From: Lachnospiraceae bacterium
Lineage (GTDB): Bacteria > Bacillota > Clostridia > Lachnospirales > Lachnospiraceae
Length of the DNA: 53,496 bases
Assembly: GCA_017473905.1 (NCBI GenBank)
Contig: JAFUJA010000024.1
Coordinates: 1 to 53,496, forward strand
Reading direction: 5' to 3'
Shown piece by piece: positions 33,789-42,084 of this stretch (within the stretch, counting starts at the first letter, position 1; the number at the start of each line of letters is the position of its first letter). The translations under genes were made by a program, and so were the position numbers. Below the pieces are notes generated by a model. It did not search any database, was not told the origin of the DNA, and saw nothing but the letters and a program-made list of their open reading frames with translations.

Positions 33789-34670
33789 CTATTCTTCAGG
33801 ATATTCCATCCCTTCATTGATTTCATCATTCTGATAAACCTGATAATTATTCCACACTTCCTCCAAAGTTTTCAGATGTTCAAAAATAGCATCCGGCATC
33901 TCTCTGCTGATTGCCAGAATCAAAGCATTCATCAAACTCAAAGGAGCTACCATGGAATCCAAAATTCCGATTTTGGCACAAGGCGCATAAAGATTACAGG
34001 AAGAATACATTTTCAATGGAGAATGCTCGTTATCCGTAATGGCAATAACTTTTGCCTTCCTGTCATTGGCAAATTCCAATGCCTTTAATGTACGCATGGA
34101 GTAACCGGGGAAACTGATTCCGATCGCAACATCCTCCTCATTGATACGGATCATCTGTTCAAATACTTCCGTTGTATTGGTGGAGCCGAGAAGATACACA
34201 TCAGGCCGGATCAGCTGAAGATAAAAGGCCAGAAATCTTGCCAGCGGCTCACTGTTACGCAAGCCGATAATATAAATATGTTTTGCCTCTATAATCGCTT
34301 TTACGGCCGCATCAAAAGAGTTTTTCTCCAGAAGTTCCATCGTAGCATGTATACTGGTTTCATCCGCATTTAAAACATCTTTTACAAGCTGGGATTCACA
34401 GAATATTTCATCTTTTGCTTCCCCGTACTCACTTAAATGTTCCTGTACATACGCTTTTAAATCATTGTGAAATTCCGGAAATCCCGCATAATCCAGCCCC
34501 ATGGCAAAACGTACCACGGTAGATTCACTAACCCCTACCGTACTTCCGATTTTGGCAGCCGTCATAAAAACCGCTTCCGCGGTATGCTCCATAAAAAAAG
34601 CCGCCAAAGCCTTTTGTCCTTTGCTGGAAAATTTCTTTTCGGCAATTTTATCTAAAACAGTCATGCTCAT
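33789..34670 (-). CDS. MurR/RpiR-family transcriptional regulator
   Basis: RpiR-type regulators sense sugar phosphates. The 293-residue protein has an N-terminal helix-turn-helix domain (about 1-75, TAAKIGSTVGVSESTVVRFA) and a C-terminal SIS sugar-phosphate domain (from about 115, KHIYIIGLRNSEPLARFLAF, DVAIGISFPGYSMRTLKALE). An upstream ATG at 34736 is rejected as start: it sits in the T run of the oadA terminator and upstream of the predicted transcription start. MSMTVLDK at 34670 is therefore used. No sugar gene is adjacent, so the ligand is unknown. It is the first gene before the flavoprotein, cmk, ispH, S1 and cheR. Confidence 0.88.
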   Translation of the reverse strand: MSMTVLDKIAEKKFSSKGQKALAAFFMEHTAEAVFMTAAKIGSTVGVSESTVVRFAMGLDYAGFPEFHNDLKAYVQEHLSEYGEAKDEIFCESQLVKDVLNADETSIHATMELLEKNSFDAAVKAIIEAKHIYIIGLRNSEPLARFLAFYLQLIRPDVYLLGSTNTTEVFEQMIRINEEDVAIGISFPGYSMRTLKALEFANDRKAKVIAITDNEHSPLKMYSSCNLYAPCAKIGILDSMVAPLSLMNALILAISREMPDAIFEHLKTLEEVWNNYQVYQNDEINEGMEYPEE

Positions 34671-34718
34671 TTTTAAATTCCACTCTTTCCAAAAGTCCGC
34701 AGGTTTTCCCGCTCTTTT

Positions 34719-34727
34719 ATCATACCA
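34719..34727 (-). promoter_or_regulatory. extended -10 promoter of the rpiR-cheR unit
   Basis: Minus-strand TGGTATGAT with TATGAT at 34719-34724. The start would be near 34712, 42 nt ahead of the ATG at 34670. The -35 region lies inside the preceding terminator hairpin and is poor. Confidence 0.5.
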
Positions 34728-34734
34728 TATTTTC

Positions 34735-34767
34735 ATAAAAAAAGAAGCCGTTTTTCACGGCTTCTTT
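34735..34767 (-). terminator. terminator of the oadA operon
   Basis: Arms AAAGAAGCCGT (34741-34751) and ACGGCTTCTTT (34757-34767) form an 11-bp stem, followed on the minus strand by a run of seven T. It lies 24 bp past the oadA stop codon. Confidence 0.9.
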
Positions 34768-34790
34768 TAGAGGTTTTACACCAATTGTTT

Positions 34791-36218
34791 TTAGACAGGG
34801 TATGCACCATTCTTGGTATCTGCGGAAGCTAAATCCACCTTTTCCTGCTGAGCAAGACGATACTTGAAGAATTCTGTAGCAACCTGAGGGAATAATGCAT
34901 AGGATAAAACGTCTTCATCCTGCTGCTTCCACTCTTTCATTTCAGACTCAATCTTCTCTAATTCGTTAGGAATCTGGTCTGCAGGACGACAGGTAATAAT
35001 CTTTTCTCCTGCAATAACCTTATCCTGAACTTCCTTGTTGAAAGGTTTTACAGTCTGACCATATTCACCGCGAAGAACCGCTTTGGTCTCCTTGGTAGCC
35101 ATTTTATATCTTTCTCCCATAAGTACGTTAAATACAGCCTGTGTACCAACAATCTGGGAAGAAGGTGTAACCAGAGGAGGTTCACCGAGATCCTTACGAA
35201 CCTCAGGAATTTCCTTTAATACATCATAGTATCTGTCTTCAGCATTCTGCTCTTTCAACTGGCTAACCATGTTGGAAAGCATACCGCCGGGTACCTGGTA
35301 AAGGAGTGTCTTAATATCAACACCCATAACCTTGGGATTAAGCAGACCGTTAGCAAGACACTCATCTCGGAAAGGTCTGAAGTAATCAGCGATTTCTGCA
35401 AGAAGGTTCTGATCAAAACCGGTATCATAGGGAGTTCCCTTGAAGGTCTCAACCATAACTTCTGTTGCAGGCTGACTTGTACCCATAGCAAAAGGTGACA
35501 TGGCGGTATCGATTACATCAACACCTGCTTCTACTGCCTTTAAGTAAGTCATACTTGCAACACCTGATGTGTAATGTGTATGTAACTGGATAGGAAGCTT
35601 GGTAGCACTCTTCATGCTCTTAATAAGTTCTTCTGCTTTGTAAGGAACAAGAAGACCTGCCATATCCTTGATACAAATGGAATCAGCACCCATTTCTTCA
35701 ATATCTTTTGCCATCTTCATCCAGTATTCCATGGTGTATGCATCACCAAGGGTATAGGAAAGAGCAATCTGTGCATGACCGCGTCCTTCCTGCTGTTTTG
35801 CCTTATTTGCAGCGTTTACGGCTGCCTGAAGGTTTCTCAAGTCATTAAAGCAGTCAAAGATACGAATAATATCAATACCGTTTGCTACGGACTTCTGAAC
35901 GAAGTAATCTACAACGTCATCCGCATAGTGACGATATCCTAAAATATTCTGGCCTCTGAACAACATCTGTAACTGTGTATTTTTAAAACCATCTCTTAAT
36001 TTACGAAGTCTCTCCCAGGGATCTTCCTTCAGGAAACGAAGGGAAGCATCAAAAGTTGCTCCACCCCAGCACTCTACGGAATGATATCCAACCTTATCCA
36101 TCTTCTCAACAATGGGAAGCATGAATTCGGTGGGCATTCTGGTTGCAATCAGGGACTGATGTGCATCACGCAGAATTGTTTCCGTAATACCAATCGGTTT
36201 TTTCACCATATTATCCAT
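34791..36218 (-). CDS. oadA: oxaloacetate/pyruvate-type carboxyltransferase subunit (OadA-like, no biotin domain)
   Basis: This is a 475-residue member of the DRE-TIM carboxyltransferase family, which moves CO2 between biotin and oxaloacetate/pyruvate. Landmarks are ITETILRDAHQSLIATRMPT (metal Asp), FRGQNILGYRHYADDVVDYF, SICIKDMAGLLVPYKAEELI with the catalytic Lys region, and LPIQLHTHYTSGVASMTYL (metal His pair). It then continues into the PYC_OADA region and ends without the biotinyl domain that Klebsiella OadA carries at its C-terminus. The carrier is the separate 123-residue protein of this operon. It equals the 5S subunit of propionibacterial transcarboxylase in layout. Start MDNMVKK follows CAGGAGG. 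It is the last gene of the operon. Confidence 0.9.
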   Translation of the reverse strand: MDNMVKKPIGITETILRDAHQSLIATRMPTEFMLPIVEKMDKVGYHSVECWGGATFDASLRFLKEDPWERLRKLRDGFKNTQLQMLFRGQNILGYRHYADDVVDYFVQKSVANGIDIIRIFDCFNDLRNLQAAVNAANKAKQQEGRGHAQIALSYTLGDAYTMEYWMKMAKDIEEMGADSICIKDMAGLLVPYKAEELIKSMKSATKLPIQLHTHYTSGVASMTYLKAVEAGVDVIDTAMSPFAMGTSQPATEVMVETFKGTPYDTGFDQNLLAEIADYFRPFRDECLANGLLNPKVMGVDIKTLLYQVPGGMLSNMVSQLKEQNAEDRYYDVLKEIPEVRKDLGEPPLVTPSSQIVGTQAVFNVLMGERYKMATKETKAVLRGEYGQTVKPFNKEVQDKVIAGEKIITCRPADQIPNELEKIESEMKEWKQQDEDVLSYALFPQVATEFFKYRLAQQEKVDLASADTKNGAYPV

Positions 36219-36270
36219 TTTATTTTCCTCCTGATTCATCTTTCAAACAATTTTTCTTCCAGTACACGAT

Positions 36271-37437
36271 TTACATGACACCGAAAATTGCCATAAAAGT
36301 ACCTGCCGCAACAGCAGTACCGATTACACCGGCAACGTTAGGTCCCATCGCATGCATAAGAAGGAAGTTGGTAGGATCGGCTTCTGCACCCACCTTCTGT
36401 GAAACACGGGCAGCCATAGGAACCGCAGAAACACCTGCAGAACCAATCAAAGGATTTACTTTACCCTTTGTTGCCCAGCACATCACTTTACCAAATACAA
36501 CACCGGCCGCAGGGCCAAATGCAAATGCAACCAATCCGAGCACTACGATACAGAGTGTATCAAGTTTCAGGAATGCTTCCGCACTTGTGGTTGCACCAAC
36601 GGAAGTACCAAGTAAAATAACTACGATGTACATCAACGCATTGGAAGCAGTTTCTGTTAACTGTCTAACAACACCGGATTCACGGAATAAGTTACCTAAC
36701 ATCAACATACCAATCAGAGGTGCTGTTGTGGGAAGAAGTAAACATACAACAATGGTAACAACGATAGGGAAGAGAATTTTTTCAAGTTTGGAAACAGGAC
36801 GAAGCTGTTCCATCTTAATAGCTCTTTCTTTCTTTGTTGTAAGCAGTTTCATAATGGGGGGCTGAATAATAGGCACCAGTGACATATATGAATATGCCGC
36901 TACCGCAATAGGTCCGAGCAATGCTGTCTGTCCAAGCTTTCCTGCAAGGAAAATGGATGTAGGACCATCTGCACCACCAATGATGGAAATTGCAGCCGCT
37001 GCCTTATCGTTAAAATCTACCAGACCGGTTTCATTAAATAACAACGCACCGAAATATGCTGCGAAAATACCGAACTGTGCAGCCGCACCAAGTAAAAAGC
37101 TCTTCGGATTGGCAATCAGGGGACCGAAGTCGGTCATCGCTCCTACACCCATGAAAATCAGTGAAGGAAGAATTGCCCATTCATCCATCAGATAAAAATA
37201 ATAGAGTAATCCGCCTGCATGTCCGTCCTCGCCGATAGGTGCCATAATATCAGGATAGATATTAACGAGCAACATACCGAATGCAATGGGAAGTAATAAA
37301 AGAGGTTCATATTCTTTCCGAATTGCAAGATACAGGAAAAAACATGCAACAGCAATCATAACGTAGTTACCGATAGTAAGGTTAAAAAACGCAGTCTGAT
37401 TAAGCAGGTTACTCATAGTTTCAATAACGTAAGCCAT
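36271..37437 (-). CDS. oadB: sodium-ion-translocating decarboxylase subunit beta
   Basis: OadB/MmdB/GcdB decarboxylates carboxybiotin and pumps Na+ out of the cell. The 388-residue protein has about nine to eleven membrane segments. The conserved Na+ site region is [20 protein letters not shown]. Further family segments are [19 protein letters not shown] and [20 protein letters not shown], and the end ALGPN-like block is [20 protein letters not shown]. The start has AGGAGGTTTTTAGATA. It lies between the biotin carrier and oadA genes. Confidence 0.95.
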   Translation of the reverse strand: MAYVIETMSNLLNQTAFFNLTIGNYVMIAVACFFLYLAIRKEYEPLLLLPIAFGMLLVNIYPDIMAPIGEDGHAGGLLYYFYLMDEWAILPSLIFMGVGAMTDFGPLIANPKSFLLGAAAQFGIFAAYFGALLFNETGLVDFNDKAAAAISIIGGADGPTSIFLAGKLGQTALLGPIAVAAYSYMSLVPIIQPPIMKLLTTKKERAIKMEQLRPVSKLEKILFPIVVTIVVCLLLPTTAPLIGMLMLGNLFRESGVVRQLTETASNALMYIVVILLGTSVGATTSAEAFLKLDTLCIVVLGLVAFAFGPAAGVVFGKVMCWATKGKVNPLIGSAGVSAVPMAARVSQKVGAEADPTNFLLMHAMGPNVAGVIGTAVAAGTFMAIFGVM

Positions 37438-37475
37438 TATCTAAAAACCTCCTGTTCGTTTCGTTCAACTGCTTT

Positions 37476-37847
37476 TTAGTTTAATGTAGCCAAAACTGCT
37501 CCTGCTTCAATTGCATCGCCAACAGCTACATCAATACTTGCAACGGTTCCGTCTTCGGGAGCAACAACAGGAATTTCCATCTTCATTGCTTCGATAATTA
37601 CTACGGCGTCACCTTTCTTAACAGCCTTGCCTACAGATGCTTCAATTTTAAATACTTTACCTGCTGCACCTGCTTCTACCTTAATGCTGCCTGCACCACC
37701 TGCTGCAGCGGGTTTTGCTGCGGGAGCTGCCACGGGAGCTGCTTTCTTTACAACAGGAGCTGCTACGGGAGCAACACCGCTTCCTGCGCCTTCTTCTACT
37801 ACAACATCATATACGTTTCCATTAACGGTAATGGTATAATTTTTCAT
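37476..37847 (-). CDS. biotin carboxyl carrier protein of decarboxylase/transcarboxylase
   Basis: This is a 123-residue carrier equivalent to GcdC/MmdC or the 1.3S subunit of transcarboxylase. The N-terminal part (MKNYTITVNGNVYDV) joins an Ala/Pro-rich flexible hinge (about 25-52). The biotinyl domain carries the attachment motif IIEAMKMEIPV with Lys89. The hinge lets one carrier swing between the carboxyltransferases and OadB. It lies between the gamma-subunit gene (12 bp) and oadB (38 bp). Ribosome site TAGGAGGA. Confidence 0.95.
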   Translation of the reverse strand: MKNYTITVNGNVYDVVVEEGAGSGVAPVAAPVVKKAAPVAAPAAKPAAAGGAGSIKVEAGAAGKVFKIEASVGKAVKKGDAVVIIEAMKMEIPVVAPEDGTVASIDVAVGDAIEAGAVLATLN

Positions 37848-37859
37848 TTTATTTTCCTC

Positions 37860-38696
37860 CTAATAAGCTCTTTTCCAGCCATCTTTTTTCTGTTTCTTAA
37901 TGCTTCTTACCACAAAACCTTCTGTGGAAGAACTGCCTTCATATGCCGCAATTGCCGCACTGATAACCGCTACCAGTTCCAAATCATCGGAAAGTTCTTC
38001 TTTCTCAATGATCTGTGCGATAGTCTGGTCTACCGGCTCTTCCTTCTGTTCCTTATTTTCTTTCTTTTTACTGAAAGCAGCCTGAATTTTGGGAATAAAT
38101 CCAAAGCAGGAAATAATAAGTGAAATCAGAATCAAAACGGCAAATACAACACCCATACCCATTAAGGTATTCAATGTAGCTCTGAGCATGTTTTCTGCCA
38201 CGGTATATACAGGGTTAAATGAAATACCGATAACAGTCATGTCAGTATCATCATATAAAACAACCATCTCTACGTTTCTTACAGGTGTAACCAATGTTGC
38301 AGTTACCGCAAGATTATTATCTACAATAGCATACTCAAGGGTTTCATTCACCGAAGTAGGAACACCGTTCTCTTCTTCAGCAGAAAGATAGGATTCAATA
38401 CCCTTAACATATGTGCTTTTTTTATCAATGTTTAATTTGTTGTTTTCTTTCCAGTTATCCTGGGTTTCTTCCCAAAGGTCATCAGAAATACCAAGCTGGG
38501 CATTTCTGTCCGCTTCACTGTATGCAACCCAAGCCGCACCATCAGCGGGAACGTTTGCTACAATAATGTTTACAATGGATTTTACATTATCTTTCACAAG
38601 GGTTTCCTGTTCGGAAGTAAGCTGCGCCTGGGCACAACCTGTCAGCAAAAGCATAGCGGAAAGCACACAACAAATCAGTGTAATCATTTTTTTCAT
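37860..38696 (-). CDS. OadG-type gamma subunit with lipoprotein ectodomain
   Basis: Gamma subunits of Na+ decarboxylases are normally about 80-120 residues: one membrane helix plus a cytoplasmic tail that assembles the complex. This one has 278. It starts with a lipoprotein signal (lipobox LTGC, Cys21) and an extracytoplasmic alpha/beta domain of about 140 residues (about 25-165, unrecognised, possibly DUF3887-like). The OadG helix follows (about 178-202, MGVVFAVLILISLIISCFGF), then the typical tail DDLELVAVISAAIAAYEG. Start MKKMITL follows GAAAGGATGG. An in-frame upstream ATG at 38783 would lie within mmdA and is rejected. Confidence 0.82.
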   Translation of the reverse strand: MKKMITLICCVLSAMLLLTGCAQAQLTSEQETLVKDNVKSIVNIIVANVPADGAAWVAYSEADRNAQLGISDDLWEETQDNWKENNKLNIDKKSTYVKGIESYLSAEEENGVPTSVNETLEYAIVDNNLAVTATLVTPVRNVEMVVLYDDTDMTVIGISFNPVYTVAENMLRATLNTLMGMGVVFAVLILISLIISCFGFIPKIQAAFSKKKENKEQKEEPVDQTIAQIIEKEELSDDLELVAVISAAIAAYEGSSSTEGFVVRSIKKQKKDGWKRAY

Positions 38697-38718
38697 GATT
38701 GCGCCATCCTTTCTAAAA

Positions 38719-40149
38719 TTATACGGTACCATGCTTCTTGGCAGTACGATCCTCTCTCTTGCTGTAAAGCATTTCGAATGCACCGATTACATACTTTCTG
38801 GTATCTGCGGGAGCAATAATATAATCAACATATCCTCTCTTTGCAGCACTCATGGCACTGTTCTGTAATGCAGCATATTCTTTTGCTTTTTCATCAATTA
38901 CATCAGCACCCTGACCATCGTACATAATCTTGGACACCATCTTTGCATCCATGGTTCCGATCTGGGCATTCTCCCATGCAAAGGTAACATCTGCACCGAT
39001 TGCTTTAGAGTTCATAGCCACATAAGCACTACCGAAAGCTTTCTGTGTAATTACGTTTACCTTGGGAACGGTAGCGTTTGCAAATGCATATGTAAGTTTT
39101 GCAACAGCCTGAGCCATACCTTTTTCAGCACACTTGGTAGCCTGGAAGCCTTTTACATTAGTAAGTGATAATACAGGAATGGAGAATGCATCGCAGAAAT
39201 TGATAAAATCTGCAGCCTTGTTACATCCTTTTACGGTAAGAACATCATCAAGTTTCTCTACACCATCTTCACCGTATACTTCACTGCGGTTTGCAACCAC
39301 ACCAACAGTTGTTCCGTTTAATTTAATAAAACCTGCAACCATATCTTTTGCATAGTTCTTCTTAATCTCAAGGAATAAGCCGTCGTCAGCAATATCAGCA
39401 AGAGCAAGTGCTGCATCCTTTGCTGATGCTTCAACCTGTGTACATGCACGGTTTAAATCATCTGTGCAGTCCACAAAATCAGCTTCTTCTTCATTATTTG
39501 CGGGAAGATAGGAAACTAAGTTTCTGATTTCGGAAAGAATTTCATCACTGCTTCCCACAAAATCAACACTGCCGCTTTCCTCACTCTGGAACTTAGCGGA
39601 TGCGGTATCGCACTTGCTGACTTCGTTACCGTCTAATGTGTTGGGAGCATTTACAAAAAGCTTACCGTTTTTCTCTTCCATAAATGTAAAATCGGTAAGA
39701 GAAGGAATTACTGCAAGACCACCGCCGCAGCTACCGAAAACAGCTGTAATCTGAGGAATTACACCGGATGCCATGGACTGTTTGAAATAAATTTCACCAA
39801 ACGCATTCAATGCATCTGTTGCTTCCTGCAATCTCAAACCTGCTGAATCGATTAAACCGATTACAGGTGCGCCCATTTTAAGCGCCAGGTCATAAAGATT
39901 GGCAATTTTCTTTGCATGCATTTCACCAACGGTTCCGTTAATAACGGAAGCATCCTGGCTGTAAACATACACAAGATTGTCGTTGATAACACCATATCCG
40001 GTAATAACACCGTCTGAAGGAGTATCAAGCTGTTTCAGATTGAAGTCTGTTGCTCTTGCACTTACAAGGGCACCGATTTCAACGAAACTGTTTTCGTCGA
40101 GCAAAGCATTAATTCTCTGTCTCGCTTCACTTGCTGAACTAGTACTCAT
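38719..40149 (-). CDS. mmdA: acyl-CoA carboxyltransferase subunit (MmdA-like)
   Basis: This is a 476-residue crotonase-fold carboxyltransferase that moves CO2 between biotin and an acyl-CoA (malonyl-, methylmalonyl- or glutaconyl-CoA types). The N-terminal half has GVITGYGVINDNLVYVYSQD, IGLIDSAGLRLQEATDAL and AVFGSCGGGLAVIPSLTDF. The C-terminal half has FCDAFSIPVLSLTNVKGF, VITQKAFGSAYVAMNSKAIG and FAWENAQIGTMD. The oxyanion-hole glycines are present in both halves. The exact acyl-CoA cannot be read from sequence. It equals the 12S subunit of transcarboxylase. Start MSTSSAS follows GGAGGACAGTAAA; an earlier in-frame ATG contains the ribosome site itself. First gene of the operon. Confidence 0.88.
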   Translation of the reverse strand: MSTSSASEARQRINALLDENSFVEIGALVSARATDFNLKQLDTPSDGVITGYGVINDNLVYVYSQDASVINGTVGEMHAKKIANLYDLALKMGAPVIGLIDSAGLRLQEATDALNAFGEIYFKQSMASGVIPQITAVFGSCGGGLAVIPSLTDFTFMEEKNGKLFVNAPNTLDGNEVSKCDTASAKFQSEESGSVDFVGSSDEILSEIRNLVSYLPANNEEEADFVDCTDDLNRACTQVEASAKDAALALADIADDGLFLEIKKNYAKDMVAGFIKLNGTTVGVVANRSEVYGEDGVEKLDDVLTVKGCNKAADFINFCDAFSIPVLSLTNVKGFQATKCAEKGMAQAVAKLTYAFANATVPKVNVITQKAFGSAYVAMNSKAIGADVTFAWENAQIGTMDAKMVSKIMYDGQGADVIDEKAKEYAALQNSAMSAAKRGYVDYIIAPADTRKYVIGAFEMLYSKREDRTAKKHGTV

Positions 40150-40230
40150 TTTACTGTCCTCCATTTATAATATTTTTTGTAAAAACAATACATTTTGGGG
40201 CGGTTCTTATCAAAAGACCGCACATATCTG

Positions 40231-40240
40231 AGTATAGCAT
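40231..40240 (-). promoter_or_regulatory. extended -10 promoter of the mmdA-oadA operon
   Basis: Minus-strand TGCTATACT with TATACT at 40231-40236; the -35 region is poor. The leader of about 75 nt carries a small hairpin GCGGT/ACCGC (40200-40204 with 40217-40221). Confidence 0.5.
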
Positions 40241-40293
40241 AATATGTAAAAATCGACTAGTTAAATTTGCTAATTTTTTTATATTTTTATGAG

Positions 40294-41448
40294 CTAAAAT
40301 GAAAATATTTGCCAAATTTTATAAAACGAAAATTCCATTGTTACAGGTTTCATATCCTCACCTGCAACAATCGGAAATTCAGCAAGCAGATATTGGTTTA
40401 CATAAATCCTTTCCCAACCTATCACGTCTCCTTTTTCAACCGGTGCCGCAAGAACACCTTCCCGAAAAGAATGTACACTGATTTCATCCCAATCACTCAA
40501 CAACAGATGATATGCCTTCCGCAGACATTCCACAGTAACATTGTCTTTCTGCCCGTTTGATATCTGCACAGTCGGATATTTAATATTACAGGTAAGACTC
40601 TGTAATCTGAAATTTTCTTTTCCAAAATCCATCAATTCTTTTGTATCCTGCCACTTTAAAGTTTTCTGCGGCGGCCATCCGCATCCTAAAACAACAGAAA
40701 TATAAGTATTCCCTTCCTGCTCTGCCGCTCCTACAAAACAGTATCCAGCCTGATTGGTAAAACCGGTTTTCACACCGATAGCCCCCTCATACAAATCCAG
40801 AAAATCATCCTGATTGTGAACTGTATGGGAACGGTTTCCGGTTTTATCCGTAAAAGAATGACTGTCAGTACGAATAAGCTCCAGAAACTCAGGATTCTGC
40901 AATGCATAGGCTGTAATCAGTCCCATATCGTAAGCACTTGCCCCGTTCGCACCGTCTTCATCTGTGGCATCCAAACCGTTGGGCGTTATAAAATGCGCTG
41001 TTTTACACCCCAGTTCCCCGGCTTTTTTATTCATTTTATCCGCAAAGTTTTCTACGCTTCCGGCTACATGCTCTGCCAGGGCTACCGCCACGTCATTGTG
41101 AGACTCAAGCATAAGAGAATATAACAAATCACTCACCTTATACTCTTCCCCCTCTTTTATGTATAATTTTACCTTGGGCTGTTTCGCCGCATTGGAGCTC
41201 ACCTTAACATAATCCTCTCCGCATTCCGCCTCCAGAATAATCATTGCGGTTAAAATTTTTGTGGTACTGGCCACCGCATAGGGAGTAAACCCGTCCTTTT
41301 CATACAAAACACGCCCTGTAGCAGCATCCATCAAAAGAGCCGCCCGGGCGTGTAAATTTACTTCATCATTTTCTGCTGCCGCTCTGCAGGGAAATAAAAC
41401 AATCCCCAACAGTGTAAGCAACGCAATCCATCTTTTACATGTTTTCAT
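40294..41448 (-). CDS. D-alanyl-D-alanine carboxypeptidase (S11, DacF-like)
   Basis: This is a 384-residue exported penicillin-binding protein of low mass that trims the terminal D-Ala of peptidoglycan pentapeptides. It has a signal peptide (about 1-25, cleavage near AAAEND). The SxxK motif is YAVASTTKILTAM, the SxN-type motif LMLESHNDVAVALAEHVAGS, and the KTG motif GAIGVKTGFTNQAGYC. A C-terminal PBP5-like beta domain follows from about residue 275. It is the last gene after scpB, 49 bp downstream. The downstream gap to the mmdA promoter is A/T-rich with no clear hairpin. Confidence 0.92.
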   Translation of the reverse strand: MKTCKRWIALLTLLGIVLFPCRAAAENDEVNLHARAALLMDAATGRVLYEKDGFTPYAVASTTKILTAMIILEAECGEDYVKVSSNAAKQPKVKLYIKEGEEYKVSDLLYSLMLESHNDVAVALAEHVAGSVENFADKMNKKAGELGCKTAHFITPNGLDATDEDGANGASAYDMGLITAYALQNPEFLELIRTDSHSFTDKTGNRSHTVHNQDDFLDLYEGAIGVKTGFTNQAGYCFVGAAEQEGNTYISVVLGCGWPPQKTLKWQDTKELMDFGKENFRLQSLTCNIKYPTVQISNGQKDNVTVECLRKAYHLLLSDWDEISVHSFREGVLAAPVEKGDVIGWERIYVNQYLLAEFPIVAGEDMKPVTMEFSFYKIWQIFSF

Positions 41449-41497
41449 ATTATTCCGCTTTCATACCTGTCTCTGTATAAAATATGCGGATTCTCTC

Positions 41498-42067
41498 CTA
41501 AATATCCAACTTAAGTTGCATTTCCTGTTCTGCCTGCACCTTAAAATCAGCCATCAGGTCTGAGCTCACTTCCGGAAGTTCATCAATGCTTTTTACACCG
41601 AAGCTTCTCAAAAACTGCTCTGTTGTGCCAAACAGCAACGGGCGCCCCGGCGCATCCAGTCTTCCCAGTTCCTGAATCAGTCCCAGTTCCACCAGTCGGC
41701 TGATGCCGTGGTCACTGTTTACACCTCGGATTTTCTCCACATCAAGCCTTGTAACCGGCTGTTTGTATGCAATAATGGAAAGGGTTTCCAGAAGTGCATC
41801 CGTAAGAACCTGTTTTTTCGGGGCATTGGCAATTTTAATCAATGCATCATAATGTTCATCCTTGGTACAAAGCTGAACCGAATCCTCCAGTTCAATTAAC
41901 TGAATCCCTCTGTCTGCCGCCGCATAATAAACCTGCATTTCTTCCAGTATTTCTCTTACAAAGGCTTCACTTTCCTCTAAAACATCCGCAAGATCGGAAA
42001 CCTCTACCGATTCTCCCATGGCAAATAAAACCGCTTCTATAATTGCCTGTGCTTTTTTTCTGTCCAC
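41498..42067 (-). CDS. scpB: segregation and condensation protein B
   Basis: ScpB is the winged-helix kite subunit that binds ScpA in the SMC-ScpAB condensin and supports chromosome segregation. The 189-residue protein has two winged-helix domains. Recognised segments are IIEAVLFAMGESVEVSDLAD, ALLETLSIIAYKQPVTRLDV, EKIRGVNSD and GRPLLFGTTEQFLRSFGVKS. It uses a GTG start behind AGGAGTG and follows scpA by 17 bp. Confidence 0.95.
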   Translation of the reverse strand: MDRKKAQAIIEAVLFAMGESVEVSDLADVLEESEAFVREILEEMQVYYAAADRGIQLIELEDSVQLCTKDEHYDALIKIANAPKKQVLTDALLETLSIIAYKQPVTRLDVEKIRGVNSDHGISRLVELGLIQELGRLDAPGRPLLFGTTEQFLRSFGVKSIDELPEVSSDLMADFKVQAEQEMQLKLDI

Positions 42068-42084
42068 TTCTTCACTCCTGCTTC

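Noticed and set aside
36275-36865. Long + strand frame opposite oadB
   Set aside because: It is the mirror of the hydrophobic oadB gene, has no ribosome site and no recognisable motif.
38719-38783. Overlap of an extended OadG start with the end of mmdA
   Set aside because: The longer form would start inside mmdA without a ribosome site and would place a lipoprotein signal in mid-protein; the start at 38696 fits both.
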